The translations under genes and the position numbers were made by a program. Positions 11,152 to 21,547 of a stretch of 64,000 nucleotides of DNA are shown in pieces. The notes beneath the pieces were generated by a model. The model saw nothing but the letters and a program-made list of their open reading frames with translations, had not been told where the DNA came from and ran no database searches. This DNA comes from Nocardioides cremeus (GTDB lineage: Bacteria > Actinomycetota > Actinomycetes > Propionibacteriales > Nocardioidaceae): positions 512,047 through 576,046 of the forward strand of contig NZ_JAULSC010000001.1 in NCBI RefSeq assembly GCF_030518195.1, written 5' to 3'. The stretch's first letter is position 1. Every line of letters starts with the position of its first letter.

Positions 11152-12414
11152 ATGAGCGAGCCCCTGCTCCGCGGCCTGGCCCGGATGCGCAGCCACCTGC
11201 TCGACCCCGACGCGCTCGTGCGCGCGGTCGCCTCCGGGCGACAGAGGAGCGGTGCGCCGCAGTGGCGCCGCGTCGAGCTGCGCTACGTAGACCTCAAGGC
11301 CGGTCGTCACCTGCAGGTCACGTCGTACGACGAGCAGCAGGCGCACACCGCCAACCACGCCGTCGGCGAACCGAGACAGCCCAGCCCCGCCCGGGACGCC
11401 GTCGACGCGCTGCTCGACGAGCCGTTCGGCAACTGGCACGTCGAGACCACCACGCAGAGCCACCAGCTGCGGGTGACCAAGAAGGGCGAGGCGCTGGTGC
11501 ACACCAGCGACCGCAAGGAGGCGCTCGAGGCCAGCCGCGGGCACGACCGCGGCAAGGAGCGGCTGCTGCCCGAGGACGACCCGCTCTTCCGCGAGCTCGG
11601 CCTCACCGATGCCCAGGGCCGGCTCAAGCCGAGCCGCCAGGCGAAGTACCGCCAGGTCGAGGAGTTCCTGCGCCTGCTCGACACCACGGTCGTCGAGGCC
11701 GTCGAGAAGGGCCACCTGCGCCGGCCCACCGAGGCCGAGCCGCTGCGCGTGGTCGACCTGGGCTGCGGCAACGCCTACCTGACCTTCGCCGCGCACCGCT
11801 ACCTCTCCCACGTGCGCTCGCTGCCGGTGGCGATCACTGGCGTCGACGTCAAGGAGCAGTCGCGCGAGCACAACAGCGCCGTGGCCGGCCGCCTCGGTGC
11901 CGATGCCAGCTTCGTGGTCGGCACCATCGCCGACGCGCAGGTCGACCCCGCCCCCGAGGTGGTGCTGGCGCTGCACGCCTGCGACACCGCCACCGACGAG
12001 GCGCTGGCCCGCGCCGTGGCCTGGGGCGCGCCCGTCGTGCTCGCGGCGCCCTGCTGCCACCACGACGTCGCCGCCCAGCTGCGCCGCGCGCCCACGCCGT
12101 CGCCGTACGCCGCGCTGACCCGCCACGGCATCCTGCGCGAGCGCTTCGCCGACACCCTCACCGACGCGCTGCGCGCCTCGCTGATGCGCCTGGCCGGCTA
12201 CAAGGTCGACGTGGTGCAGTTCGTGGAGAGCCAGCACACCCCGCGCAACACGCTGCTGCGCGCCACCCGCACCGGCTCGCCGGTGCGCGGCGGCACGCTG
12301 CGCACGGAGTACGACGACCTGGTCGCCACCTGGGGCCTCACGCCGAGGCTCGCCGTGCTCCTCGACGAGCAGCAGCGGGACCAGCGGCGGGACCAGCAGG
12401 ATGCGGGTGCCTGA
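11152..12414 (+). CDS. Class I SAM-dependent methyltransferase
   Basis: A 420-residue methyltransferase with motif I VVDLGCGNAYLTF (near residue 200). A characteristic APCCHHDVAAQLRR segment resembles the METTL25/Methyltransf_32 group, which acts on RNA or protein in the characterised cases. The N-terminal 150 residues form an unassigned domain with a basic YVDLKAGRHLQVTSYD stretch. The ATG at 11152 has a GAGGAG ribosome binding site. The last 14 nt overlap the next gene, so they are one operon. The substrate is not predictable. Confidence 0.78.
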   Translation: MSEPLLRGLARMRSHLLDPDALVRAVASGRQRSGAPQWRRVELRYVDLKAGRHLQVTSYDEQQAHTANHAVGEPRQPSPARDAVDALLDEPFGNWHVETTTQSHQLRVTKKGEALVHTSDRKEALEASRGHDRGKERLLPEDDPLFRELGLTDAQGRLKPSRQAKYRQVEEFLRLLDTTVVEAVEKGHLRRPTEAEPLRVVDLGCGNAYLTFAAHRYLSHVRSLPVAITGVDVKEQSREHNSAVAGRLGADASFVVGTIADAQVDPAPEVVLALHACDTATDEALARAVAWGAPVVLAAPCCHHDVAAQLRRAPTPSPYAALTRHGILRERFADTLTDALRASLMRLAGYKVDVVQFVESQHTPRNTLLRATRTGSPVRGGTLRTEYDDLVATWGLTPRLAVLLDEQQRDQRRDQQDAGA

Positions 12415-13426
12415 CCGGCTGCGGGGCCCCCTGGTGGCCCTCGCCCTGGCCGCCCCCTTCGCCGTGGGGCTGGCCGCGCACGCCGCCGGCGGCGACGACG
12501 CCGAGGTCGTGCTCACCTTCGCCGACCCCGAGATCCTGGAGTCGAGCGGGCTGGTGGCCGCCGACGGGCTGCTCCTGACCACCAACGACTCCGGCGACAG
12601 CGGCCGGGTCTTCGCCGTCGGTCCCGAGGGGCGCACCGTCGGGGTCACCACGTGGGCCGACGAGCCCACCGACGTCGAGGCCCTGGCCCCGGCCGGCCCC
12701 GGGCAGGTCTGGGTCGGCGACATCGGCGACAACCCGGGCTCGCGCGACTCGGTCAGCGTGGCCCGGGTGCCCGTGGGGCGCGGTGCGATCGACGCCCGCA
12801 CCGACGCCGCGGGTGCGACGTACGAGCTGGTCTACCCGGGTGGCGCCCGCGACGCCGAGACGCTGCTGAGCCACCCGCGCACCGGGCGGCTCTACGTGGC
12901 CTCCAAGAGCTTCTTCGGCGGCGCCCTCTACGAGGCGCCGGCACGGCTCGACCCCGCCGCGCCTAACGAGCTGCGCGAGGTCGGCGGGGTGCTGCCGATC
13001 GCCACCGACGGCGCGTTCTGGCCCGACGGGCGCCACCTCGTGGTCCGTGGCTACGCCGACGCCGTGGTCTACGCGTGGCCCTCCCTGGCCGAGGTCGGCG
13101 ACCTCGAGCTGCCCGACCAGCAGCAGGGCGAGGGCATCGCCGTGACCGACGACGGACGGGTGCTGGTGAGCACCGAGGGCCAGTTCACCGACGTGCTCGA
13201 GGTGGCGCTGCCCGACGACGTGGCACGGGCGGTGGCGCCCGAGCCCTCGCCCGAGCCGTCCGCCGCGGCAGCGCCGCCGGGGCAGCCGGAGCAGCCGGAG
13301 GCCGAGCCGGTCGACCGGGCCCAGGACGAGAGCCTGCGCACGGTCCCGCTGGCCTGGCTGCTGGGTGCGCTGACCGCCGTGGTGCTGGCCACGCTGCTGC
13401 TCGCCCGCGCCGTACGCCGCCGCTGA
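12401..13426 (+). CDS. Exported, membrane-anchored beta-propeller-like protein
   Basis: A 341-residue protein with an N-terminal signal sequence (cleavage near AHA), an extracellular region with repeated Asp/Gly-rich blades (TNDSGDSGRVFAV, GDIGDNPGSRD, VLVSTEGQFTD), a Pro/Glu/Ala-rich linker, and a C-terminal transmembrane helix ending in RRR. The blades resemble NHL/PQQ-type propellers, but I cannot name a family. It starts inside the methyltransferase 3' end at ATG 12401. Likely an extracellular binding or sensing protein; this is inferred from architecture only. Confidence 0.65.
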   Translation: MRVPDRLRGPLVALALAAPFAVGLAAHAAGGDDAEVVLTFADPEILESSGLVAADGLLLTTNDSGDSGRVFAVGPEGRTVGVTTWADEPTDVEALAPAGPGQVWVGDIGDNPGSRDSVSVARVPVGRGAIDARTDAAGATYELVYPGGARDAETLLSHPRTGRLYVASKSFFGGALYEAPARLDPAAPNELREVGGVLPIATDGAFWPDGRHLVVRGYADAVVYAWPSLAEVGDLELPDQQQGEGIAVTDDGRVLVSTEGQFTDVLEVALPDDVARAVAPEPSPEPSAAAAPPGQPEQPEAEPVDRAQDESLRTVPLAWLLGALTAVVLATLLLARAVRRR

Positions 13427-13474
13427 CGCGGGCCGTCACACGTGCGGGTGGTACGGCGCGGCCCTCCCGCTGGC

Positions 13475-13480
13475 TACCTT
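13475..13480 (+). promoter_or_regulatory. -10 hexamer TACCTT of a likely leaderless promoter
   Basis: TACCTT ends 7 nt before the ATG at 13488 of the topoisomerase gene. Confidence 0.5.
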
Positions 13481-13487
13481 CTGGCCC

Positions 13488-14492
13488 ATGGTGCGGCTGC
13501 GCAGGACCTCTCCCGACCAGCCGGGCTGGACCCGGCGGCGTGCCGGGCGCGGGTTCGTCTACCTCGACGCGGGCGGTGAGCGCCTGCCCGACGAGGACGC
13601 GCAACGGGTCCGCGACCTCGTCATCCCGCCGGCGTGGAAGGACGTGTGGATCACCCCGCACGACAACGGACACCTGCAGGCCGTCGGCACCGACGACGCC
13701 GGTCGGCGCCAGTACCTCTACCACCCGGCGTGGCGCGAGAAGCGCGACGCCGAGAAGTTCGACCGGATGCTGGAGTTCGGCAAGGGGCTGACCCGGGCGC
13801 GCGAGCTGGTGCTCAAGGACCTGGGCACGCAGGGGATGCCGCTGGAGCGCGCCTGTGCGGCGGCCGTGCGGCTGCTCGACCTGGGCTACTTTCGCATCGG
13901 CAACGACGTCTACGCCGACGAGAACGGCTCCTTCGGCCTGACCACGCTCGAGCGCCGCCACGTGCGCCGGCGCCAGGACCGGCTGGTCTTCACCTTCACC
14001 GGCAAGTCGGGGGTCGACCACCGCATCGAGATCGACGACGCCACGGTCATCGAGGCGCTCGAGGTGATGCGCCGACGCCGCGGCGGCGACCTGCGGCTGC
14101 TGTCCTACAAGCAGGGCCAGTCGTGGCGCAGCGTCCTGCCCGACCTGGTCAACGAGTACGTGCGCGCCTCGACCGGGCTCGAGGCGACCGCCAAGGACTT
14201 CCGCACCTGGCACGCGACGGTGCTGGCCGCCGCGGCCCTCGCCGAGACCAGCGAGCACGGCGAGTCGGCGGCCTCGCGCAAGCGGGCGGTGGCCGGGGCG
14301 ATGAAGGAGGTCTCCGGCTTCCTGGGCAACACCCCCACCCTGGCCCGCTCCTCCTACGTCGACCCGCGCGTCGTCGAGGCCTACGAGCAGGGCCGCACCA
14401 TCGCAGGCACCACCCGCCGCCACCACGACACCCCCGACCAGCGGCAGGCCGCGCTCGAGCGCGCGACCCTGCGGCTGATCCGCGACTCCTGA
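13488..14492 (+). CDS. DNA topoisomerase IB
   Basis: Poxvirus/eukaryote-type topoisomerase IB, which relaxes supercoils through a 3'-phosphotyrosyl intermediate. Catalytic elements are visible in a 334-residue protein of the compact bacterial type: YFRIGNDVYADENGSFG (first Arg), FTGKSG (Lys), KDFRTWHAT (Arg and His), and SSYVDPRVVEAYEQG with the nucleophile Y290. The ATG at 13488 follows a leaderless-type -10. A macrodomain gene starts 8 nt after its stop, so the two form an operon. Most actinobacteria rely on topoisomerase IA and gyrase, so this is an accessory enzyme. Confidence 0.93.
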   Translation: MVRLRRTSPDQPGWTRRRAGRGFVYLDAGGERLPDEDAQRVRDLVIPPAWKDVWITPHDNGHLQAVGTDDAGRRQYLYHPAWREKRDAEKFDRMLEFGKGLTRARELVLKDLGTQGMPLERACAAAVRLLDLGYFRIGNDVYADENGSFGLTTLERRHVRRRQDRLVFTFTGKSGVDHRIEIDDATVIEALEVMRRRRGGDLRLLSYKQGQSWRSVLPDLVNEYVRASTGLEATAKDFRTWHATVLAAAALAETSEHGESAASRKRAVAGAMKEVSGFLGNTPTLARSSYVDPRVVEAYEQGRTIAGTTRRHHDTPDQRQAALERATLRLIRDS

Positions 14493-14500
14493 GGAACAGC

Positions 14501-14992
14501 ATGCAGATCACCGTCGTGCGCGACGACATCACCACCCAGGCCGTCGACGCGGTCGTCAACGCCGCCAACCGCCGGATGCGAGGCGGGGGAGGGGTCGACG
14601 GCGCGATCCACGCCGCTGGCGGTCCTGCGGTGCTCGAGGACTGCCGGCGCCGCTTCCCGCAGGGCCTGGCCACCGGCGACGCCGGCTGGACGACGGCGGG
14701 CGAGCTGCCCGCGCGCTGGGTGGTGCACGTGGTCGGGCCCGACCGCACCGCGGGCGAGACGGACCGCCGGCTGCTGGTCTCGTGCTACGCCCGGGCGCTG
14801 GAGGTGGCCGACGAGCTGGGCGCCCGCAGCCTGGCGCTGCCCCTGGTCGGTGCGGGCGTCTACGGATGGTCGGCCTCCGACTCGGTGACGGCCGCGCTCG
14901 AGGTGCTGCGCACCGCCGACTCCGGGCTCGAGGAGGCCCGCTTCGTGGCGTTCGGGCAGGCGGCCTACGACGTGGTCAGCGCGGCCCTCTAG
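14501..14992 (+). CDS. Macrodomain protein, probable O-acetyl-ADP-ribose deacetylase
   Basis: A stand-alone macrodomain of 163 residues that should bind ADP-ribose derivatives. Family signatures are VVNAANRRMRGGGGVDGAIHAAGG (about 19-42) and a late LPLVGAGVYGWSASDS loop. The nearest characterised group hydrolyses O-acetyl-ADP-ribose, a product of sirtuins; a sirtuin lies about 20 kb away at 35038-35925. It starts 8 nt after topoisomerase IB (GAGGAA ribosome binding site) and its end overlaps the convergent FGE gene by 17 nt. The link to topoisomerase IB is unexplained. Confidence 0.9.
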   Translation: MQITVVRDDITTQAVDAVVNAANRRMRGGGGVDGAIHAAGGPAVLEDCRRRFPQGLATGDAGWTTAGELPARWVVHVVGPDRTAGETDRRLLVSCYARALEVADELGARSLALPLVGAGVYGWSASDSVTAALEVLRTADSGLEEARFVAFGQAAYDVVSAAL

Positions 14993-15905
14993 GGCTCGCG
15001 GCGATCCGGAAGCCCTGGTTGCCGCTGGCGCTGTCGGGGGTGTTCGAGGTCCGCGCGCCCACCCGGTAGCGGTCGCAGTACGACGCGTGGCACAGGTAGG
15101 AGCCGCCGCGCATGACCCGCTGCCCCGGGGCGCCCGGGCGGTCCCAGACCTCGTCGACCCACTCCCACACGTTGCCGGCCATGTCGTGCAGCCCGTGGCC
15201 GTTGGGCGCGAACGCGGTCACCGGGGAGGTGCCGCGGTAGCCGTCGTCGGCGGTGTTGCGGGTCGGGAAGGTGCCCTGCCAGATGTTGCAGCGGTGCTCG
15301 CCGCCGGGTGTCAGCTCGTCACCCCAGGGGTAGCGCGCCCGCTCCAGCCCGCCGCGGGCGGCGTACTCCCACTCGGCCTCGGTGGGTAGGCGCGCGCCGG
15401 CCCACGCGGCGTACGCCGCCGCGTCGTGGAAGGACACGTGCACGACGGGGTGGTCACCGCGCCCGGCCAGGTCGCTGCCGGGCCCCTCGGGGGAGCGCCA
15501 GGTCGCGCCGTCGACGCCGCACCACCACGGGGTGCCCGGCACCCGCGGTGAGACCTTGCGCAGCGGACCGGGCAGGAACCCCGCGAAGACGAACGACCAG
15601 CCCAGCCGTTCTGACTCGGTGACCCAGCCGGTGGCGTCGACGAAGGCGGCGTACTCGTCGTTGGTGACGCTGGTGCGCCCGATCGCGAACGGCGCCACCT
15701 CGACGGGGCGCACCGGGCCCTCGAGGTCGAGGGGGTTGGCCTCGGGGTCCTCGCTGCCCATCGCGAAGGTGCCGCCGGGCAGGTCGACGAGCGCCATCAG
15801 CACGGACGAGGTCTCGGCGCCGGGTGGCGTGGGAGTCGCGGGCGGCGGGGGACCGGCGGTCCCGGTGGGACCTCCGGGCCGGCCGGGGCTGCAGCAGGAC
15901 GACAT
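14976..15905 (-). CDS. Formylglycine-generating enzyme
   Basis: Copper-dependent oxidase that converts a cysteine (CxPxR) of sulfatases to formylglycine. The 309-residue protein matches the Streptomyces type closely: LPGGTFAMGS, RLPTEAEWEYAARGG, RCNIWQGTFP, GNVWEW, and the active-site pair C272 and C277 in GGSYLCHASYCDRYRV. ATG start at 15905; the extra N-terminus (MSSCC, Pro-rich) is not part of the core. No sulfatase gene is in the window, so its client must be elsewhere. Convergent with the macrodomain gene. Confidence 0.93.
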   Translation of the reverse strand: MSSCCSPGRPGGPTGTAGPPPPATPTPPGAETSSVLMALVDLPGGTFAMGSEDPEANPLDLEGPVRPVEVAPFAIGRTSVTNDEYAAFVDATGWVTESERLGWSFVFAGFLPGPLRKVSPRVPGTPWWCGVDGATWRSPEGPGSDLAGRGDHPVVHVSFHDAAAYAAWAGARLPTEAEWEYAARGGLERARYPWGDELTPGGEHRCNIWQGTFPTRNTADDGYRGTSPVTAFAPNGHGLHDMAGNVWEWVDEVWDRPGAPGQRVMRGGSYLCHASYCDRYRVGARTSNTPDSASGNQGFRIAASPRGPR

Positions 15906-15961
15906 GACGGGTCACAATCTACCGGGGCCGCAGTGGCCCGGGCCGTGGCGGAGGAGGACAC

Positions 15962-16321
15962 GTGGGGCAGGCAGAGGACCGCTGGCCGCGGTGGGTCTAC
16001 GACGAGGGCGACGAGCCCGACCCGCGGTTCAGCTTCGCCAACGAGCGCACCTTCCTGGCCTGGATCCGCACCGCGCTGGCGCTGGTGGCCGCCGGGGTGG
16101 CGGTCGACGTGATCGACCTCGATGCGTCGCCCGCGCTGCAGCGCGCGCTGGCGAGCGTGCTCGTCGTCGCCGGCCTCGCCTGCGCGGTGCTGGCGTGGGT
16201 GCGCTGGGCGCGCTCGGAGCGGGCGATGCGCCGCGGGATCCCGCTGCCGTCGGGCGGTGCCGCAGCGGCGCTGGCGGGCGCGGTCGTGGTGGCCGCCGGC
16301 GTGCTGGTCCTGGTGCTGTGA
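15962..16321 (+). CDS. DUF202 membrane protein (YidH-like)
   Basis: A 119-residue membrane protein with the DUF202 signature RFSFANERTFLAWIRTALALVAAGVAV, followed by three predicted helices. Function unknown. GTG start at 15962 with a GGAGGA ribosome binding site just upstream. The stop overlaps the GTG of a second, shorter DUF202 gene (GTGA at 16318-16321), so the pair are co-translated and may form a heteromeric membrane complex; the last point is inference. Confidence 0.88.
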   Translation: MGQAEDRWPRWVYDEGDEPDPRFSFANERTFLAWIRTALALVAAGVAVDVIDLDASPALQRALASVLVVAGLACAVLAWVRWARSERAMRRGIPLPSGGAAAALAGAVVVAAGVLVLVL

Positions 16322-16647
16322 GCCCGGTCGCCGGGCGGCCGGAGCCACCCGGGCTGGCCAACGAGCGCACCGCCCTGGCCTGGCAGCGCACCGCCCTCTC
16401 CGTCGTGGTGGCGGCGCTGGTGGTGGCTCGTCTGACCATCGGCCGGGTCGGTCTGGGCGTGGTGCTGCTGGCCGCCGCCGGTGCCGTGCTGGGCGGGTGG
16501 GTGGCGCTGGAGGGGCTGGCGCGCTACCGCGCACGCCACGGCGAGCCGAGGCCCGGCCCCGGGCGCGGCGGCAGGGCGACGCTGCTGCTGACCGGCACCG
16601 TCGTGCTGCTGGCGCTCACCGAGCTCGCCGCGCTGCTGCTGGGCTGA
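16318..16647 (+). CDS. DUF202 membrane protein, second copy
   Basis: A 109-residue protein with a DUF202 core (GLANERTALAWQRTALSVVV) and three hydrophobic helices. It is translationally coupled to the preceding DUF202 gene by a GTGA overlap. The two differ enough in sequence to be old paralogues. The stop codon lies in a 9-bp repeat present three times. Such tandem DUF202 pairs are common in actinobacteria; their role is not known. Confidence 0.85.
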   Translation: MSPVAGRPEPPGLANERTALAWQRTALSVVVAALVVARLTIGRVGLGVVLLAAAGAVLGGWVALEGLARYRARHGEPRPGPGRGGRATLLLTGTVVLLALTELAALLLG

Positions 16648-16670
16648 CCCGGGGCTGACCTGGGCTGACC
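16641..16670 (+). repeat. Three copies of GGGCTGACC across the stop codon
   Basis: GGGCTGACC occurs at 16641, 16652 and 16662 with 1-2 nt spacers, each containing a TGA. The first TGA ends the DUF202 protein. The arrangement resembles the stop-codon repeat at 8120-8150. Confidence 0.75.
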
Positions 16671-16675
16671 GGGGC

Positions 16676-18289
<1,614 letters not shown>

Positions 18290-18318
<29 letters not shown>

Positions 18319-18793
18319 GGGCATCTTCGAGCTGGAGCGGGTCGGCTTCGCCCACCCCGACGTGATCCGGCTGGTCACGGAGGTCCAGGCGTTCTACACC
18401 GAGCGCTACGGCGGACCCGACGAGACGCCGCTCGACCCCGCGATGTTCGAGCCGCCCACCGGCAGCTTCTACGTCGGCCGGCTCGACGGCGAGCCGGTGG
18501 CGACCGGGGCGTGGCGGCGCAGCGACGTGGGCACCTACCCCGGCCTGGTCACCGTCGAGGTCAAGCGCATGTACGTCGCCCCGCCCGCGCAGCGGCGCGG
18601 GCTCGCGCGGCGGATCCTCGCCCACCTCGAGCGCAGCGCCGCCGAGAGCGGCGCCCGGGCCGTGGTGCTGGAGACCGGCACCATGCAGCCGGAGGCGATC
18701 GCGCTCTACACGTCCTCGGGCTACGAGCCGGTGCCCGGCTTCGGCTACTACAAGGACGCGCCGCTCTCACGGTGCTTCGGCAAGCGGCTCTGA
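18290..18793 (+). CDS. GNAT family N-acetyltransferase
   Basis: A 167-residue GNAT fold. The acetyl-CoA-binding segment VKRMYVAPPAQRRGLARRIL contains the Q/R-x-x-G-x-A/G pattern, and the C-terminal ALYTSSGYEPVPGFGYYKDA is typical of small-molecule or amino-acid acetyltransferases. GTG start at 18290, inside the previous gene. Substrate unknown. Confidence 0.85.
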
Positions 18794-18857
18794 CGCGTCG
18801 GACCAGACCTCACCCCGCGGGGGCGTACCCCGGCGGCAGGCGTGTCGTTGAGGGTGC

Positions 18858-19325
18858 ATGAGCAGCACCACCGACCTCCCCCAGCAGCCCGACCAGATCG
18901 TGGCGGGCGCCCTCGAGCGCCTCTCCGCGGCGTTCCGGGCCCGCGACGTCGAGGCGGCGGTCGACTGCTTCTCGCCGGACGGTGCGGTCTACGGCGACGA
19001 CCTCGGCGAGCACGCGCACGGCGCCGAGGAGCTGCGGCCCTTCCTCGCGGAGCTCTTCGAGGAGGCCTTCACGATCACCTGGGAGACCGGGACGCCGGGG
19101 GAGAGCGGCGCGAGCGGGGAGACCTGGTCGCGGCGCCGCGGCGACGTGCTGTGGTTCGTCTCCGAGACCGAGGCCGTCCTCGACTACCCCGACGGGCTCT
19201 CCGAGCGGGTGCGCTTCCAGCTCTCCGGCATCCTCAGCGCCACGCGGGGCCGCTGGCGCTTCGAGCTGTTCAACGGTGCGCAGCCGGTCTCGCCGAGCCG
19301 CGAGCTGCTGGTCAGGGCCGGCTGA
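18858..19325 (+). CDS. SnoaL/NTF2-like fold protein
   Basis: A 155-residue protein whose N-terminal half (ALERLSAAFRARDVEAAVDCFSPDGAVYGDDLG) is typical of the SnoaL-like/NTF2 superfamily, small cone-shaped domains that serve as enzymes or binding proteins. No catalytic set can be assigned. ATG at 18858. Its last 14 nt overlap the end of the convergent methyltransferase. Confidence 0.7.
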   Translation: MSSTTDLPQQPDQIVAGALERLSAAFRARDVEAAVDCFSPDGAVYGDDLGEHAHGAEELRPFLAELFEEAFTITWETGTPGESGASGETWSRRRGDVLWFVSETEAVLDYPDGLSERVRFQLSGILSATRGRWRFELFNGAQPVSPSRELLVRAG

Positions 19326-19932
19326 TCGGGCCGGTGCTGACGACGGCGTACCGCTCGTCGTCGATGCGCTTGCCCCACAGCTGCGGGTCGGGCAGCGGGT
19401 ACACGGTGCCGCTGCGCCCGATGGCGCCGAGCGCCGTCACGACCTCCTGCGCGGTCAGCCCGCCGCGGGTGCCGTCGCCCTGCGACCAGTAGCCCTCCAC
19501 CAGCACCAGCCGGCCCTCGGGGGCCAGCAGCGCCGACCAGCGACGCAGCGCCTCGACCGGGTCGGGCATCGCCCACAGCACGTGGCGCGAGAGCACGACG
19601 TCGTAGTCGCCGGGGGTCAGGGGCGGGTCGTAGGCGTCGGCCTCGGTGACGGTGACGTCGGGCTCGTGGGCGGTCTTGGTCAGCGCGCGCTCCACCATCT
19701 CGGGGGAGAAGTCGATCCCGTCGACCGCGTGGCCGTGCTCGGCGAGCAGCAGCGCCAGGGTGCCGGTGCCGCAGCCGAGGTCGGCGACCCGGCTCGCCGG
19801 CGGGGGCAGCAGGTCGTGCATGAGGCGCGACCAGGCGGCGCGCACCGCAGGGTCGAGCAGGCCGTGGTCGGCGGCGAGGTCGAAGCCGGGGGCCTCGGCG
19901 TCCCATAGTCGGACAGCATCGCGGCTGGTCAT
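19312..19932 (-). CDS. Class I SAM-dependent methyltransferase
   Basis: A 206-residue methyltransferase of the UbiE/Methyltransf_11 type. Motif I is VADLGCGTGTLALLLAEHG, followed by the acidic loop GIDFSPEMVERA and a motif IV-like YDVVLSRHVLWAMPDP. ATG at 19932; a TAGGGT hexamer lies 8 nt upstream on the same strand. Substrate not identifiable. A DUF2252 gene diverges from it. Confidence 0.85.
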   Translation of the reverse strand: MTSRDAVRLWDAEAPGFDLAADHGLLDPAVRAAWSRLMHDLLPPPASRVADLGCGTGTLALLLAEHGHAVDGIDFSPEMVERALTKTAHEPDVTVTEADAYDPPLTPGDYDVVLSRHVLWAMPDPVEALRRWSALLAPEGRLVLVEGYWSQGDGTRGGLTAQEVVTALGAIGRSGTVYPLPDPQLWGKRIDDERYAVVSTGPISRP

Positions 19933-20019
19933 GGCCGACGACCCTAGGCCATCACCACCCCTTCGGGCGAGTGGTGGCGATGAGTGGGCTTGAGGGGTGC
20001 GGACGGGTAGGAAGGGACG

Positions 20020-21498
20020 ATGAGTGATGACGTCGATGCCCTGACGCGTGCCGAGCTGATGCAGCGGGCCCGTGATGCCGACGTGGCCGGCCGGTCCACG
20101 ATGACCAAGGAGGAGCTGGCCCAGGCGGTGGGGGCCGGGACGCAGACGGGCTCGCGGGTCGAGGCCTTCCGCTCCCTGGCGCTGCAGCGGGCGCGCGGCG
20201 AGATGGTCTTCCTGCCGCGCCACCTCACCGGGCTGGAGCGGCGCCGCCACGTGCGCCAGACGATCCGTGAGGACCACGAGACCCGGATCTCGACCCGCAG
20301 CCAGGACGCGGAGGAGAAGTTCGAGAAGCTGCACGACTCGCTGTTCTCGTTCTTCCGCGGCACCTGCCTGCTGTTCTACCGCGACCTGGCGGGCGAGGAC
20401 GCCTGGATGCCGACGGTGCTGACCCTCGGCGACGTGCACCCCGAGAACTTCGGGGTGATGCCCAGCGCCGACGACGTGCCGATCTTCGGCGTCAACGACT
20501 TCGACGAGGCCTACTACGCGCCGTTCACCTGGGACCTCAAGCGCGGCGCCACCGGCTTCGTCATCGCCGCGCAGGAGGAGGGCGGGCACGGGCGCAAGCA
20601 GCAGCGCAGGATCGCCGCCGCCTTCGTGCGCGGCTACGTCGAGGCGATGCGCGACTACGCCACCGACGCCACCGAGCAGCAGGGCCAGATGCGCGAGGAC
20701 AACGCGCCCAAGATCATCCGCCGGCTCTTCGAGTCGGCCAAGGAGGACCGCGACCACTGGCTGGCGCGCAAGTACCACGACGAGTACCGGCGCGGCTTCC
20801 GCGCCGACGACGAGCACGTGCCGGTGTCCTCGCGGGTGCCGGAGTTCCAGGAGGCGCTCGAGCGCTTCGTGCGCGAGAACGACATCGAGGTGCCGGAGCG
20901 GGCCGGCTCGATGCGGGTCAAGGACGTGTGCCAGCGCCTCGGCCAGGGCACCGCCTCCCTGGGCCTGCCGCGCTACTACCTGATGGTCGAGGGCCCCCAC
21001 GCCGACGGCAGCGACGACCTGCTGCTCGAGCTCAAGCAGGCGCGGCGCTCGGCGCTGGCCGGGCTGGTGCCGCCCTCGGAGTACGTCGTCGACGGCAACG
21101 CCGACCGGATCTCGCACGCGCAGGGCGTGCACCTGGTGCGCGGCGACCGGTTCTACGGCGCCGTCGAGATGGACGGGCTGAGCTTCATGGTGCGCGAGCG
21201 CTCGCCGTACCGCGACGACATCGACCTCGACGAGCTCTCCGACAAGCAGTGGCGCAGGTACGCCGCCATCTGCGGCGCCTCGCTGGCCCAGTCGCACGCG
21301 CTCTCGGACGAGGCGGGTCTGGTCGACCACGACATCGAGCCGGACGTCCTCGAGGCCATCGGCCCCGAGGAGCTCTTCGTGCAGGACATCGTCGAGTACG
21401 CCGCCGAGGCGGCCGACCGGGTCCGGGCCGACCACCGGCACTTCCGCTCCGACCAGGAGCTGGGCGCCTTCGCGATGGTCGACCGGGTCTTCCGCTGA
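20020..21498 (+). CDS. DUF2252 family protein (kinase-like fold)
   Basis: A 492-residue DUF2252 protein. The core shows aminoglycoside-phosphotransferase-like signatures: TLGDVHPENFGV (catalytic-loop-like) and NDFDEAYYAPFTWDLKRGATG (DFD metal-loop-like). The first 45 residues (LTRAELMQRARDADVAGRST) resemble a SAP or Rho N-terminal helix-loop-helix, which often binds nucleic acid. Phosphotransfer activity is not established for the family. ATG at 20020. Confidence 0.85.
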   Translation: MSDDVDALTRAELMQRARDADVAGRSTMTKEELAQAVGAGTQTGSRVEAFRSLALQRARGEMVFLPRHLTGLERRRHVRQTIREDHETRISTRSQDAEEKFEKLHDSLFSFFRGTCLLFYRDLAGEDAWMPTVLTLGDVHPENFGVMPSADDVPIFGVNDFDEAYYAPFTWDLKRGATGFVIAAQEEGGHGRKQQRRIAAAFVRGYVEAMRDYATDATEQQGQMREDNAPKIIRRLFESAKEDRDHWLARKYHDEYRRGFRADDEHVPVSSRVPEFQEALERFVRENDIEVPERAGSMRVKDVCQRLGQGTASLGLPRYYLMVEGPHADGSDDLLLELKQARRSALAGLVPPSEYVVDGNADRISHAQGVHLVRGDRFYGAVEMDGLSFMVRERSPYRDDIDLDELSDKQWRRYAAICGASLAQSHALSDEAGLVDHDIEPDVLEAIGPEELFVQDIVEYAAEAADRVRADHRHFRSDQELGAFAMVDRVFR

Positions 21499-21547
21499 GC
21501 GGTGCGCCGGGCCGGTCCGCGGTGGCGGAGCGGCCCGGCGCGGGGGC

